From: Apiotrichum sp. Y4204
Taxonomy: Eukaryota; Basidiomycota; Tremellomycetes; Trichosporonales; Trichosporonaceae
Assembly: GCA_025531455.1 (NCBI GenBank)
Contig: JAMYHL010000012.1
Coordinates: 744,001 to 808,000 of the forward strand
Direction: 5' to 3'
Length of the DNA: 64,000 bases
The notes under the pieces are model-generated. The model saw only the letters and a program-made list of their open reading frames with translations, was not told the DNA's origin and searched no databases. Below are positions 1-13,872 of this stretch, in pieces. The first letter of the stretch is position 1. Each line of letters opens with the position of its first letter. Made by a program: the position numbers and the translations under genes.

Positions 1-1718
1 AATCCGTCCATGCCACTCGGAACATAGGAGCCTTCTCTCTAACCTGACAACTCTTGGAAGTTTGACGTGCGGAAATGCGGAATTGCGGAGCTCGGATCAA
101 GGCGTTGCACGTGAGGCGTCGCGGCGTCGTGCGCGCGTTGTGGCGCTGGGCGCAACATGGCCGCGCAGCCCATTCCTCGAGCTTCTAGCGGCTGAGAGCG
201 GCATGGCTGACACACCCTGCGTGCCCTCCGCTGTGCGCGCTGTGCGCTGCGGCACGCCACGCACTGTCGATATGGAATGCGCAAACCCATACCGCTTCAA
301 CCTCTTCTGTGCATCTGCGATCTGTGCATCCGTGCTTCTGGGCGCCTCGCTTCTTGGCGGATTGCGTGATTGGCGCACAGCTGACATTCGTTCATTCGTA
401 CATCGCGGCCGGTTCGAGATTCTTCATCTGCTCCTAATCTGCGCACGGGCCACATTAGAGGATGAGAAGCAAGAAGCTGTCTTGGGGCTGTTCTCGCCGC
501 CTGGTCCTCATTCTCGGCAGATTGATGGATTCTCCAGGTACCCAGGTGATGCACTGTTGAGGATCTGAGGAGACGGAAGGCGCATTGTTCGACAGTGGTG
601 GATCGGTGAGTGGTGCGGATCGTGCGGTTCGCCACGACCGCCGGCTCCTTGAGGATCCTTTGGTTCTGCGAGGGACTCGTATCCTGTGTGTCCCGTGGCG
701 GCGAATGTCATGGCCTCATGACTCGTGGAGATCGCGGAGACCACTAGTGCCTGGCGCTGGTGCTGCTCACCCCTGCACTTCCCCTTCTTTCCATCTTGCG
801 TCAGTGAGGATTGTGGCTCTTGTGGCGCAGGTGGCGCTCGGATGTAATGGTGCACTTGCGAGCTTGCGAGCTTGCGAGTGCAGCCACTGTCAATGGCGTC
901 GTTCCTGTAAGCTTTTCTTGTCTCGCTCAGCACTACTGTATATCCTGTGTTCTGTCTTTTCCACGTCCCGCACAAGCTGCTAGCTGCTGTACTGCTGTCG
1001 TCAGAAAAGCTACCTTTGAATAGTCGTGTCGCGACCAACGCATGGGTCGACTGGATCAACTGGATCAGCCTGGTTGAGTGGATGTCCGATGCGAGAGCAG
1101 ATCTGACGCTCGCGTATAGCTGATCGTTGATCGTTGATCTCGCCAATCCCAACCTCCTTTACAACAACTGGACACTTGCTGCTCGGCATCACACTGATTT
1201 GATGTTGGAACCCATCCGAGCTCTTCGTTGCGTCAGCGACGGTTGTCATGAAGATCCGAGACTCGCGGATCTGATCATCTGAGGCGCAGAGAAGAAAACG
1301 CTAAAGGCGAGAATCAGGAAGCAAGAAGCACAAATTAGTTGGGACAGGAGTGCGGTGCGACTACGGATCCTACTGACTGTTTCGAGAATCAGGATCCCCC
1401 GAATCAGAAGCCCAAACCTCGATCACGACCGGGCGCCGAGATCGAGGGCGTTGCGAGGGACACGAGTGCGGCCCGGTGGCCCGAGGGTACTGTCAGCTGT
1501 CTTTGATTGCGGTCGATTACGTGTTGTGGAGTACGCTGTAGATCCGCATAATGAGTCCTTCTCGCCGTCGTAAAACCCAGATTAGCCCTAAGAGGAATAC
1601 TGGCGCGCGCTGCACCTATCAGTATGTCGCCTCCTTCCCCCCGCACCGCCTACGTAAGCTGTACATGCAGATTATAGATATCTCCCGACCAAAGCAACAA
1701 CATGTCTCCGCCGCGCCT
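1..1718. other. Left-edge intergenic stretch, no gene seen
   Basis: Open frames on both strands are short, mutually overlapping and have no recognisable domain. A short direct repeat (about three copies of GCGAGCTT) lies near 852-875. The right part is probably the 3' flank of the Rab4 gene. A gene cut by the left edge cannot be excluded, but nothing supports one. Confidence 0.5.
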
Positions 1719-3140
<1,422 letters not shown>

Positions 3141-3384
3141 GTTGAGATGCAACAGACCAAGGATGTAGTGTTGAGAATGTGATCGTTAATGGTAAGTGTT
3201 CGAGTGGATTGGGCGATGGAATGAACAGTGATGACACGCACAATGGCGTCACGCCCCCTGTGCAGGTCAAAAAGTCTGGCTAAACCACCATCTACAACCG
3301 CCATAGGGACAGTCCTCGGTTTTCGCCGCTCACCACAACTGCCGGTCTCCACCACCAGATGTTGTTGCCTCCACCTCATCCACC

Positions 3385-4660
3385 ATGCAAGGCTTTAATA
3401 GGTGAGCACCTGCATTCGCAAGCGACAGCATACATTGAACTCTATTGACACGCAGATACATTCCGCCAGACTACGATCCAAAAAAGCACGCGACGCTCAA
3501 TGCCTATCAGGGCAAGAAACACGCGCTAGGGAAGCGGGCGGCGAAGATTGACGAAGGTATCCTCGTCGTCCGATTTGAGCTGCCTTTCAACATCTGGTGT
3601 GGGACATGCGACGTAAGTGAAGGGTTCTAGCGAAGAGCACCATGCGGGTGCAACACGGGGGTTCAGTAATGGGGATTATTGGCAGAAGAGGAGATTTGAT
3701 CATAAAGGAGGCACATTCGAGGCGATGGCCGTTCCGCCTGCGGAAACATGAGACCGTAACATGAGACCGTAACATGAGACGGAAACAAGAGACGAGCACC
3801 GCCTGTCGATCGCTCCCTTTCCTCGGATCCTACAAACCTTCCGTCCACAAGCACCTGATTCCAGCTTTCGTACTGACTCTCAGAATCATATCGGTGCCGG
3901 TGTGCGCTACAACGCGCAGAAGCGCAAGGTCGGCAACTACTACAGCACGCCGATCTATGCCTTCCGCTGCAAATGTCACCTATGCGATGGGTGGTTTGAG
4001 ATCCGCACCGACCCGCAGAACGCGCGCTACGTCGTGACGGAGGGTGCACGGCAGAAGGAGGAAACGTGGGACCCCGCGGAGAACGGCGGGTATGCGGTGT
4101 TCGACACTGAGGCGCCGCGGGCAAGCGAGGGCGGAGAGGGGGACGCGTTCAGTGCCCTCGAGAAGGACACGGACCAGCAAACGGTGGTACGCGCGCAGAA
4201 AAGCCGGTTGAACGAACTGGGTGATGCGAGCGCTCGCATCAGCGCCGATCCATATGCCGTTTCGAAAACCCTGCGAGATCGATTCCGCGTCGAGAAGAAG
4301 GAAGCACTCGCAAAACAGCGCCGCGACGAGGGCGTGCTTGAGCGATACGGCCTGGATAGTGCACTTGATCTCGGGACGGAAGTGGCGGATGAGTCCGCTG
4401 GTGACCAATGGGCGGCGGCGCGAGAAAACCGGGGGATGCCGACATCAACGGTTCCTGCTCCCGATCTTGGCAGTACGATCCGCCGAAATACGGCTGCAAG
4501 AAAGTACGACGTCTTCGACATGGATGCTGAGCGAACGACTCGTGTGAAGCTCAAGCGCAAGAAGGACACACCACCACCCAGCCCTCCTCCGGTTCTTCCG
4601 ACAGCAAGTGCAACGGCACTTCTGGCTGGATACGCGAGTGACAGTGACGACAGTGAATAG
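3385..4660 (+). CDS. saf4: Saf4/CCDC130-type splicing factor (CWC16 family)
   Basis: Three exons: 3385-3401, 3456-3612 and 3884-4660 (951 nt, 316 residues). The N-terminus (MQGFNRYIPPDYDP, then PFNIWC and NHIGAGVRYNAQK) and the core GNYYSTPIYAFRCKCHLC are diagnostic of the CWC16/Yju2-CCDC130 family. Cys54 and Cys57 with Cys89 and Cys92 form the expected zinc site. The branch is Saf4/CCDC130 (YJU2B) rather than Yju2, judged from KVGNYY and the TDPQNARYVV stretch. Members are nuclear and associate with the catalytic spliceosome. The tail is charged and ends in a Pro-rich patch and an acidic SDSDDSE. Intron 2 (3613-3883) is 271 nt and carries a 13-nt tandem repeat. The gene is divergent from Rab4, with about 245 bp between the starts. 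Confidence 0.94.
3746..3794. repeat. 13-nt tandem repeat inside Saf4 intron 2
   Basis: About 3.8 copies of a 13-mer beginning ACATGAGACCGTA. The first two copies are identical and the last two are diverged. It lies wholly inside the 271-nt intron and does not affect the coding frame. Confidence 0.85.
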
Positions 4661-5424
4661 GCCGGCAATCACGGAGGTTCATGAGAGGTGACACACCATC
4701 AGGCGTTGTTTCACGGACATGTATCATATGTGGGATGTAGATGGGGATGTACAGTATGTGCACAGCATACGGTAACCGCGGTGGATTGCGTGTGACACTT
4801 GCACAGCCCAGCCACAACAACCAATGCAGTAGTACATCGTACACAGTACACCGTACCAGTACACGGTGATCTGGTCGCTCTGGCAGGACTGCGAGATGAG
4901 ACGGAAGCTTGCAGGATGGGCGGCCTCGGTGTCGAAACAGAGTGCCGACCGGCAGACTGTCGATCAATGACGATCCCATGCTGTGCAGTACATGTACCTT
5001 GTTGTTGTGCTTATCGGTTCTCGGGAAGATCGTCCATTATAAAGTCTGCTACATAGATCTATGGGTTGTAGTTAGTCTCTTGGTTCTGGATCCCGTGATC
5101 CTGCCATTGTTACAAGTACAGAGTGCGACGCGCATGCACGCAGATGCACAGCTACGCGTTTTGAAAATGCCGCAAACTCCTGCCCAGCAACAGCCGCCTT
5201 GACGTAATGTGGACCGTGGCCCGACTGTTCCTAAGAATAGCAGTATTGGCTATAATCTACTTGTACATCTCGCCTTTATCACAACAGTGCATGCAGTCCC
5301 AAGAGGGTCACGCAGTGGCTCTTCTGGGGGGTATATGAGGAATATGGAAGTACGACTAGTGTCTGTAAGTGGCGTGGGGTATCACATGAGGGGCATCATC
5401 TATACGGGGTAATCGAATGGCGGG
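4661..5424. other. Convergent 3' intergenic region
   Basis: The interval separates the stop codons of Saf4 (+) and the unidentified minus-strand gene. No open frame has a domain or codon pattern suggesting a gene. It is relatively AT-rich and probably holds the two 3' UTRs. Confidence 0.6.
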
Positions 5425-7356
5425 TTACGAGGGGGAGGACGACGACCAGCGCACGGCATATGGTACACCGTGGCGCATGATCATTTTGTATCCAGCAATA
5501 GGCTGGCCCGTCGGGCCGCTCGGACCGGAAGGAACAGCTGGAGCACTCGTCGGCGGTGGGCTGTGTCGCCGCGGTCCCCGAGTCATATGGAAGGGAGGGC
5601 TGGTCATAGAAGGTTCGTCCAAGTCCATACTGTCATGACGCACATTAGGCGGGGGTACGGAATGACGGCGGTAGCGGTGGGTGTACGCGTGAGATATGGG
5701 ATGGGTTCGGGCGTAGCTGTACGAAAACGAGCTAGGGCGGGGATACCGATGCGGTGGTGTGGCAGGCGGCTCGGTTGACGGTGAGTCCATCATAGAAGAA
5801 CCCGTGGGTGTGGGTGGTGTAACCCTGATGGCTGGGGCTGTGGACGCGCGAGCGATGTCGATACTCAACGACGGTGGGGGAGAACCACTGGCACAGCTGG
5901 GCGGCGCGGATGCGGGGCCTGATGTTGGCTCATGGTCGTCGTCGTCCTGGATGTGGATCGCCAATGGTCCCCCACGCGGTGCAAAAGGTGAAGTGGGGGT
6001 CGATGATTGAGGCGATGTCAAAGGGGGTAGCGGCTTATTCTGTGATGCGGAAGGTGACCACAGGACACCAAGACGAGAGCAGAGGGCAATTTCACGAGCG
6101 AACCGCGTCATAGGTACCTCTGCATCATCGCCATCGTAGAATTGCAGCCAGGCCCCAAGGTCGGCGTCCGAGAGTGCATGGAGGGCGGAAAGCGTGGGCA
6201 GAGGCTGGAAGGGTCAGCAATGAGGTAGAAGGAGTTGTGGGACCATAAGTCTCCGAGAGGCACCAATTAAACGGAGCCTTGGAGAGGGCAAACTGGGTCA
6301 CATTCTCCGGGTCTCGCAACAAAGTGTCCGCAAGCAAAGCCCCGTATGAATTCTCATGTGGCCCTGCTAATGTTTGCCACCTCTGGTGTCTCGTTCTTTC
6401 GTAGTCATGTTGTTACTCACGGGAAGGGCTGTGTCAGGAGGATAGCCGCGCGAATTGGGTACCGGAACCAGCGGAAACCCATCGCGCCATTGTCCACGCA
6501 TGTTAGTTGTTCTGGGAAGAGTTAGTAATGGTGTCCAAGCTTCGGGAGCGGTTGCTCAGATGGACCACCTCAGAAACCCTGTCAGATGGGCCAGCCGGGC
6601 CGCTGCACCACTCACTTCGCAAGCTGCATGGCAGCGGTCCCTCGTTGGGTGGGAGGAGTCACAATCCGCACCCGGCGGTCACGGCCGCGCTCAAATTCCT
6701 CCTCCTCGCTCTCCGACCCTTTCATGCCATCATCCTCTAGGCCCAGGCCTACTGTGTGTACACGCGTACCACGTGATGAAGATGGTCCAGCGACAGCGCC
6801 TGCAGAGAAGGCATCGACTCCCGCACTCCTTTGTGCACCCACACCGATGTCGTCAATTGAGCGTCGAGACAGATGTGACGTCTGACGGCGAGAAGGTTCT
6901 GCGCTGTCTGATGGGCGTTTTCGGGGAATCAGCGATGTTGGAGGTGTTGATGCCTCTCCGGGCTTGGTAAAAGCTCTAAACCCCGTCGGTGGAGCAATCC
7001 CATAGTGTTCTGCGATGATATCAGCGTCAAGCCCACTTTCTGGCGTTGAAGACCCCAGGTTTCTACTAGTCCTCTTTTACGTCACAGAACCACTCACTGA
7101 GGTTGATGCCATAGATCTCCGCAGCAAAACGCCTGGCCTCAACACGCGTAGTGGAATCACTCGCGCCGGACCGGATGACCGCGCGTGCGTACTCGAAGCA
7201 GTTGCGGAAGCCCTCCGAGTTGAGCGGAAGACGGATACCGCCATTGCTCGCCTGCGCCTCGGTGAGCCACGGAGCGTAGGGGAACTCGCTGGCAATGGGA
7301 TGGAGAAGGAGGGCCAGTGGGATCGGGACCACGACCGGGTTTCGTGGCGGGGACAT
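5425..7356 (-). CDS. Unidentified Ser/Pro-rich protein, five-exon model
   Basis: I do not recognise the family. Best model: exons 7356-7098, 7039-6616, 6511-6421, 6382-6302 and 6204-5425 (1635 nt, 544 residues). Residues 1-86 look folded (EGFRNCFEYARAVIRSG, ARRFAAEIYGI). An acidic/basic stretch (KGSESEEEEFERGRDRRVR) follows, then LSDADLGAWLQFYDGDDA. The last 200 residues are Ser/Pro/Thr-rich and disordered-looking. The first three junctions are convincing; intron 2 has a perfect ACTAAC branch. The fourth intron (6205-6301) is uncertain: it closes in phase only with a weak GTGACC donor. The sequence it removes (VTQFALSKAPFNWCLSETYG) itself looks coding. A missed junction or a base error near 6200-6300 is therefore possible. 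The long Ser/Pro tail suggests a regulatory protein, but no function is assigned. Confidence 0.6.
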
Positions 7357-10300
7357 AGCTCTGGCTGTGGGCAGCAGCCCACCGTCTGGTCAGCGGTGCA
7401 GCCCCCAGCAGGGGGTGTAAGGAGGGTGGTTAGGGTAACTCCGCAGCGGAATGCACGCCGGCCGGCCTGCGAGATGAATCGAAGGCTGTCGGCGACGGGA
7501 GTGACGAGTGTTGAAAGCAGCCGGTGGTTTCAACCACTCGACTGGGCAAGCTGGGCTATGTGCTCGTATGATGGGCTACGGTTGCAGTCGCGTTGCAAGA
7601 ATGCTGCAGTGGTCGGGAAGATAGCGGAGGGAAGGTTCGGGAAAGATGGGATGGTGCGCAAGCTGCTTTTAGATGGTGTTGCAACTTTATGATGAGGTAG
7701 TGAAATGCGAGAACGCGGCCTGTCACAACAACAGGGACAGTAATCAATGGTCGTGCGCGCGTACGCAGCTTGGCAACAGCAAGAGTAAAGACAGTATGGA
7801 GGAGGGGGAGGGGGAGGGGGAGAAGGTAGGGAGCGCAACATTTTGTACTGCCATGGAGAGATGTGGAGACAACAAATGCCGGACGGAACGGTGCTGGAGA
7901 ATAGGGCCGCTATCGCTGCTGATAGCAGGAGAAGGGGGCGGGCATGTGAGGTGACAAGACGATGACAATAGCCACAAGTGCCACAGGTGCAGCAAATGAC
8001 GCAACCCGGATCATTGGGATCATCGGGATGGTATGCGCAGATCGCCGTAGCCGAGAGAGTAAGGGCCCAGAAGCCCAGGAAACAAGCAGCAAGCAGGCAG
8101 TCAAGTGTGTTTCTGGAGCAAGAAAATGATCTCGGTTTCAATTCTGTTTCTGTTTCCTTGCCTCTTGCCCCCTGCCTGTTGAGGGACGGCTGCCGGCAGC
8201 GCGTGAGCGGCGGTGTCGACGCTGTCCCTGGAGAGCGCCCTCCTGCACTCTTGGCAAGTGATCGAGATGTGGGAGAGGGGCAGCGCTTCGTGTGGAAAGG
8301 AGCGACGAGGCTGTGGTTACCGTTACCCTCTGCTCCGGGTTTCCAGCTGTTGGTTACCCTGCCCCAGGTACGTTTCTATTGAGAGCTGCCGTCAGCGGTG
8401 AGAAGGCGAGAGAGGAGGCAACAACTGAAAAAGGGCAAGCGTGCGCTGTTGTAGCACCGCATGTGACCCAAGGGGAGGTGCAGTCCGCAATTTGGGTTTG
8501 ACCTTCCGTGTCAGCTCCGTCTGACTGCATCGCACCACCCTGATTCCACAAAATAACACATACCCCTCCGAGCTTCGTCGTGCGTGTCATCGCGGCATGT
8601 GCGTAGACGGTCGAGTACGGGGCCCAAGAGGCCAAGGGGGATCACAGTTCACTGCCCTGCACACGGGCTTCGACTGATACATTGACCCGTGTGATCAACC
8701 TTCCATTCTCACATTACATTGGCCTTGTCGTGACCTACTAGCACCTCGTTTCTATGACCGTCATAATCAACACCGCTTGATCGGCCCTCGATGTGCAACC
8801 ACTGATGAACCGATTGCAACTGATACTCGTCACTGCCGCTGACTTTGAGCTGAGTGTGTCACATCTCCAGGAGGTGTCGTGACCATCACCCGCAGGGCCC
8901 AAACAGCACCAAAGGCTAGCACAGAAGAGAAGGGAGTAGGTAGTCCTACTCGAATTGAATGCCGTTGTATCAGAGCTGTTGTAATGTGTATGATGCATAC
9001 ACACATGCCGTATCTCACGAAGATCCGAAAAAGCCGGGAATGGGCCCCAGCCCCTGTACATCCCGCGGACCGGTACGGACGGAGGATGCCAGAGCCAACC
9101 CCTTCCACTGGACTCGGACATGCCGAAGAACTGGATCCCAGACCGTTCCTCGACCGCATTCCAACGCGAAAAGGATTTCCCCAGGGTAGACCGTGGCCTC
9201 GGAGTTCAATTGCATCATTAATTGTATCGGTCTCCCATCGAGAGGCATTGTCAACGTCTGCAGACCACTGCAGTAACACTGAGTACCAGCAATGCTCACA
9301 ACACACGCATTGCATTCAGATGAAGTTTGACAATACAATGCAGATGGCTTCCGACGATGCAAGGTTTTCCAGCACTGCCTCATGTGTCCAACGGTCTTGG
9401 TAACCGCGACGACTTTGGCTCACTGCAAGGGGGCCCCCGAGCTAAATGTTGCGGTGGTTGGAATTAAGGTTTGTCCTTGCCGACACCAACCTTCGGCAAA
9501 CCCAGATCCAAATCTCCACGACACGGTTATCCTCACGCGTCAGTGTCGTACGTATGCGCCTCGTTGACGCGGAGCAGTGAGGCGCTGCCTCCCCGTGAAC
9601 GATTCCCGGGTTTTACGGACATCAGCGATGACAGCCGTCTTGTGTTCCGCTCAGCTTCCGGACAGAGACGTACTATGGATTGTCAGTTTGACTCACTGTA
9701 ACCAGCTTGCGTACCACTTTTACGGGACGAGGTTGTCTATCGGCCCCAATCCGGCTCACCGCATTGAGTCATCAGATTACTCTGCGATTCCGAAACTCGG
9801 CAGATGTATTGTGGAGACTTAGATAGGCCGGGGTTTGCTTGTTCTTGCTTGAGTCACCAGTTCAGTCCTCACAACCAAACACATATTCTCTCAACTCTCC
9901 GTTCGCTCTCACAGTTGGCGAAAGGGCAAGCCTGAAGACCTTAGTCGTTGATCGAGTTCTTCCTCAGGCGGATGGCCATGGCCAAACTGAGAATCAGCTG
10001 TTGTTTAGAAGCTTGGGTTGGATGGCTTGGTCACTGTTTCGTCACCTCGCGACTCCCGATGGTCACGGCCCACCTCGCCCTGCCATCGGCAGACAAACTT
10101 CGTCACTGACAGTCTGAGAAACTCTGTTGTTTCTAGAACTCGGGCCATGCCTTCCATAGGTAACTGTCGATCCTCCTGCATGAGCTGAACTTGCTAGGGA
10201 TAGTCGCCTCCCGTCAGTTCGCTTCCTTCGTGTGTGCCGAGGTCATTGTATCATGGTGATTGATCGGATTACTGGATATAGTGTCTCGCTTTTGCCGAGG

Positions 10301-12147
10301 GCGGCCGACCACTTTTGTCACCATTGTTGTCGAGACTCACCACGCGGCAAGAACACACCATTCTCGTAATCTCGTATGCACCGAGGGGGCGACCCTACGA
10401 AACCATGAGTCCATGCCAACGGATATGCAGGGCACGTCACTCAAGTTTGATCGGTTGCACGAGATATGCGCACCTCTCGTTGAACAAGTTTGTGGATGTG
10501 GATAGAAGAAGGGTCTTGAGGGTTTCGAAGGCATTCGGGAAACACGAGGCCTAGGCACGAATTGGTCGATCTTTTCGTCGATCCCACAGGTTCCACGCGA
10601 CGACGACGATCAGGGGATTCGCGTGCGATGCACGTGTTCCTGGTGCCCTGCCCTGAACTAAAACTCAACATTCCAGCACCTCCGGTGGAAAGTGTCACCA
10701 CTTCACGAACGACAACATGTTCTGTCATCTGTACGTATCAGTAAGCGTCAACCTCATTGTTCTTTTGAGTCCCGAAGAAGGTGAACATTAAATCCTGCTC
10801 TCACAGATTCTTCTAGCCTTTGGCAAGTCTGGGGAGCCTCACACGCCCAACTAACACCGCTCGGATGCATCTTGACCTCCCATCAAAGGGGTCTTGTACT
10901 GTACTTTCCTTCCATCTAAGCGCATTGGGCAGCACATTCCCGTTAAACAGAAACCGAACACATTTGTGTTCACTCTTGCTGCCAAGTGAGTAAATTTACT
11001 GACTTGACCACCAGCATTGTGCGTTGTTCAACGCGTTCTCGGTCGCCGTGAAGTCGGGGCCATTCCAGCGTCATTCTCGGGGATCAAAGGAGTATTGCGC
11101 TCTTCACATCTTGGGAGCGGTGTGGCAAATCAAAGCTGTTTTTTTTTTTTTTCAGCCCCAAAGCAATTTACCTCATCTAACCTCGGAGGCAATATCATCT
11201 CGGTCAACCGCAATGCCGGCCCGAGTATACCTGGGGCGATGTCGCGGCGCCACTCGGGAACAATCAAACCTTGCCATTCAGAATGAGTGAATACTCTCCG
11301 CCGATCGCGTGTGAATCACCGTCACAAGAGGGGAAGGGGAAAAAAATCATAAAGAACGAAGGCTACTGCCTGCTGACCGTGTGATCGATCATTATGGGCA
11401 TTTGCGGAGACATACTGCAGTCTCCGGGTGGCTCTTGAAAAGGTGTGGCCAAGAGTTTTCTCTTCCGTTCGGTGTTGGATCGCACCGGCTACCGCACCAT
11501 TTACACATCACTACGGAAGGTACCCGGCAAAACCCCGTGATCGCACCGAACTACAACAGGACTGACGAAGTGAGAGATGACTCGGGCGTTGTACCCTCTG
11601 TAACCTCCCCAGCCTTCGTTAATGCAGAAGGAATCCCCGTGTGCTGCAGCCTAGCGACTACACAGCATCTCCTCAAAAAATCTGTCATGCGCGGTAAAAG
11701 GAGAGGATAGTATCCTAAAGCTGTGAGGCAACAAAAGAAAGCAAAAGAGTGGATTTTTTCAGCGTCTGTGCTTTCTTTAGCGGCCCACAGGAGACCTGAA
11801 CGTTATCTTGGCACTTGAGCAACAAAGAGAGAAACATTGCTGTCATTTCGTGCTCAAACAGCACTCCAGGGACCTTGGGATTGTGAGCCGCTCTTCAATC
11901 TCTCTCGATCTTTAGTTGGCACTGTGAACAGGTAGAACCAGTTCGAGCGGTCACCTACTGGCGAAACGCAAAACCATTTGCTTTGATTCCCACAACGTCA
12001 ACCTCAGTGTAAAACAGGGTCCACACGTTGCTGCTCATATCTGCATCGACTGTGTATCCTAAAGTCCCCAACACCAAATAAAGGCGTCAAATAATCGCGC
12101 GTGAGATTGAGGCCGTACAAACGATTGAAATAAATTACTGCTATAAA
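7357..12147. other. Long gene-free interval (4.8 kb)
   Basis: No spliced or unspliced model on either strand gives a recognisable protein. The part nearest 7357-8150 is probably the 5' flank of the minus-strand gene. It holds a G-rich (GGGGGA)n tract at about 7800-7825 and a Cys-rich minus-strand frame (7530-8141) that I take as fortuitous. From about 9.3 to 12.1 kb the sequence is visibly more AT-rich, with a T14 run at 11139-11152. I saw no long direct or inverted repeat, and no transposase or reverse-transcriptase motif. Confidence 0.5.
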
Positions 12148-13872
12148 CTACCGAGTAGAGTGCGAATCTGACTCATGCTGCCACTCCTCGTCGTAGCGGG
12201 GCGGAACGTATTCGACAATACGTCCAGCGTCTGACAGCTGCTCGACGTGCCGCTCAGGTGCAGACGGGAGCAACGATGAGGAAGGCGGCACGGAGGGAGC
12301 AGTGGACGGGGCGGACGAGGGGTACGCCGCCCGCGGAGGAGGCATCGGCGCTGCTGCAATGTAGCCGGACTTGGTCAGGCCAGTCTCAGACCGGTCCGTG
12401 AGAAGCGTGTTAATCCCAGAGCTTGAGAAGGTGGTATCGGTCGGGCTGCGTACACCGGAAATCGGCGACACACCCTGGGGGTAGTCGCTTGGTGAAGCCG
12501 AAGGCGGCGGCATGTACGGGATGGGGTTGATCATTTCGTGGTTGTTGTCCTCGGACATGAGCTCCTTGGCTCCACTGCTGGTTAGAAGAGAATGCCAGCA
12601 CATTAGCCGTGAACGCACACATGGGACTCCCTTTTGTCTTTTGACCGGCGGCACAAGAAGAACAAGAGCAGACCGAGCAGAGCGAGGCCCACAACACCAC
12701 CAACCACTCCGCCGGCGATGGCGCCCACGTTTGAACCGCTTTTTGACTTGGCCTGGGGGGCAGCTACATTCGAAGGGGTAGGTTCGGTGACCGGGGGTCG
12801 TTCTTCCGCATTCTTTTGCTCACTCGTGCACTTGTAGCTTTAAGTTAGAGTGGCCCAGAAGACATGCAGGCAGACCAACGTACCATGAGGCATAGTACGT
12901 GCGGATTTGAGCAAGGTTGAGGTACCCTCCCCGGTAACCCGAGAAATCCACATTTGGCCGGAGGACCACGGTGTAGGAGACCGTGGGGTCGAGTACAGCA
13001 TGGTACATAATGGCGTCCTTCGCCGCCCAGAGACTCCTTGTGGTGCTATTGAAATCGCCTGTGGTGTGTGGCGGCTGGGGCGACACATTAACGGTGTAAA
13101 AGCTGCCATAAAAGTCGTTTGCACTGAGCAGCTGAAGGAAGCTTGTACCGGCAACAATCGGAAACTCATAGCGTGCCGACCGATTGTTCGAGTTCAGACG
13201 CTGGTAAGCAAAGCATGGCTGTGTCTCGTATCCTTCAAAGCACATGGTGTTGTCGGGTATGATATCGGGAGTGAGTTTCATTATCGACTCAGTCCTATTG
13301 TTGATAGGGTTGACGGTCCTCATCTGCGCCACGTCTGTCATGGTCGCGTCGATGGCTTCGGTCTGGATTTGTGTCGTCATGGTCACGTTGCTAATAGATA
13401 GAGAGCCGCTGTCGAGAACAAGGGCCACCTCATGCGAGCCGTACTCAAGCCCAGTGACCGAGGAAATGAGAGTGACACCCTCTGGCGCACCAGGAAACGT
13501 TTCTGCAATAGTCGGGCGTGGTGCACTCTTGCGGGCACCATCAACGAGGAGCCCAATGGAGGTATCGTCGCCCACAGCACCGTAAAAGTACAGGTCGGTA
13601 CCAACAAACGTGAGCGAGACCGATGCGCCGGGGAACGAGGTGAAGTGTCGACTGAAACCCCGGCCTTGAGAACGAATAACGCGCTCGGCCCAAGTTATCT
13701 CAGAGTACGAGACATTCCAAGCCGAAGGCGTTACGGGCGCAGTGATTTGCGGAATCTCCGGCTGATATATCAACACCATGTCCTGGTCGGTGTAGGAGAC
13801 GTTTAACGGCCGCAATGCTACTGCGGCGGCTGCCACTTGTAGCATGGCAAAGAATGCGACGAGGACGAGCAT
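12148..13872 (-). CDS. Single-pass secretory-pathway membrane protein with Pro/Ser cytoplasmic tail
   Basis: Three exons: 13872-12884, 12837-12619 and 12577-12148 (1638 nt, 545 residues). The start Met begins MLVLVAFFAMLQVAAAAVA, a clear signal peptide. The in-frame Met at 13959 would bury it. An ectodomain of about 380 residues follows, with many N-x-S/T sites (NVSYS, NRTES, NRSAR, NSTTR). Next come a Ser/Lys linker and a membrane segment (GAIAGGVVGGVVGLALLGLL) ending at CRRSKDK as stop-transfer. The 140-residue tail is Pro/Ser-rich and contains YVPPRY. This layout (signal peptide, ectodomain, Gly/Val-rich helix, disordered tail) is common in basidiomycete surface proteins of unknown role. 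No catalytic motif was seen. The donor of the second intron was set at GTGCGT; a GTCCCA donor nearby would also keep frame. Confidence 0.85.

Noticed and set aside
7530..8141. Minus-strand 203-codon Cys/Pro-rich frame upstream of the unidentified gene
   Set aside because: Its composition follows GGGGGA and simple repeats, it has no domain, and it does not splice in frame to the exon at 7356.
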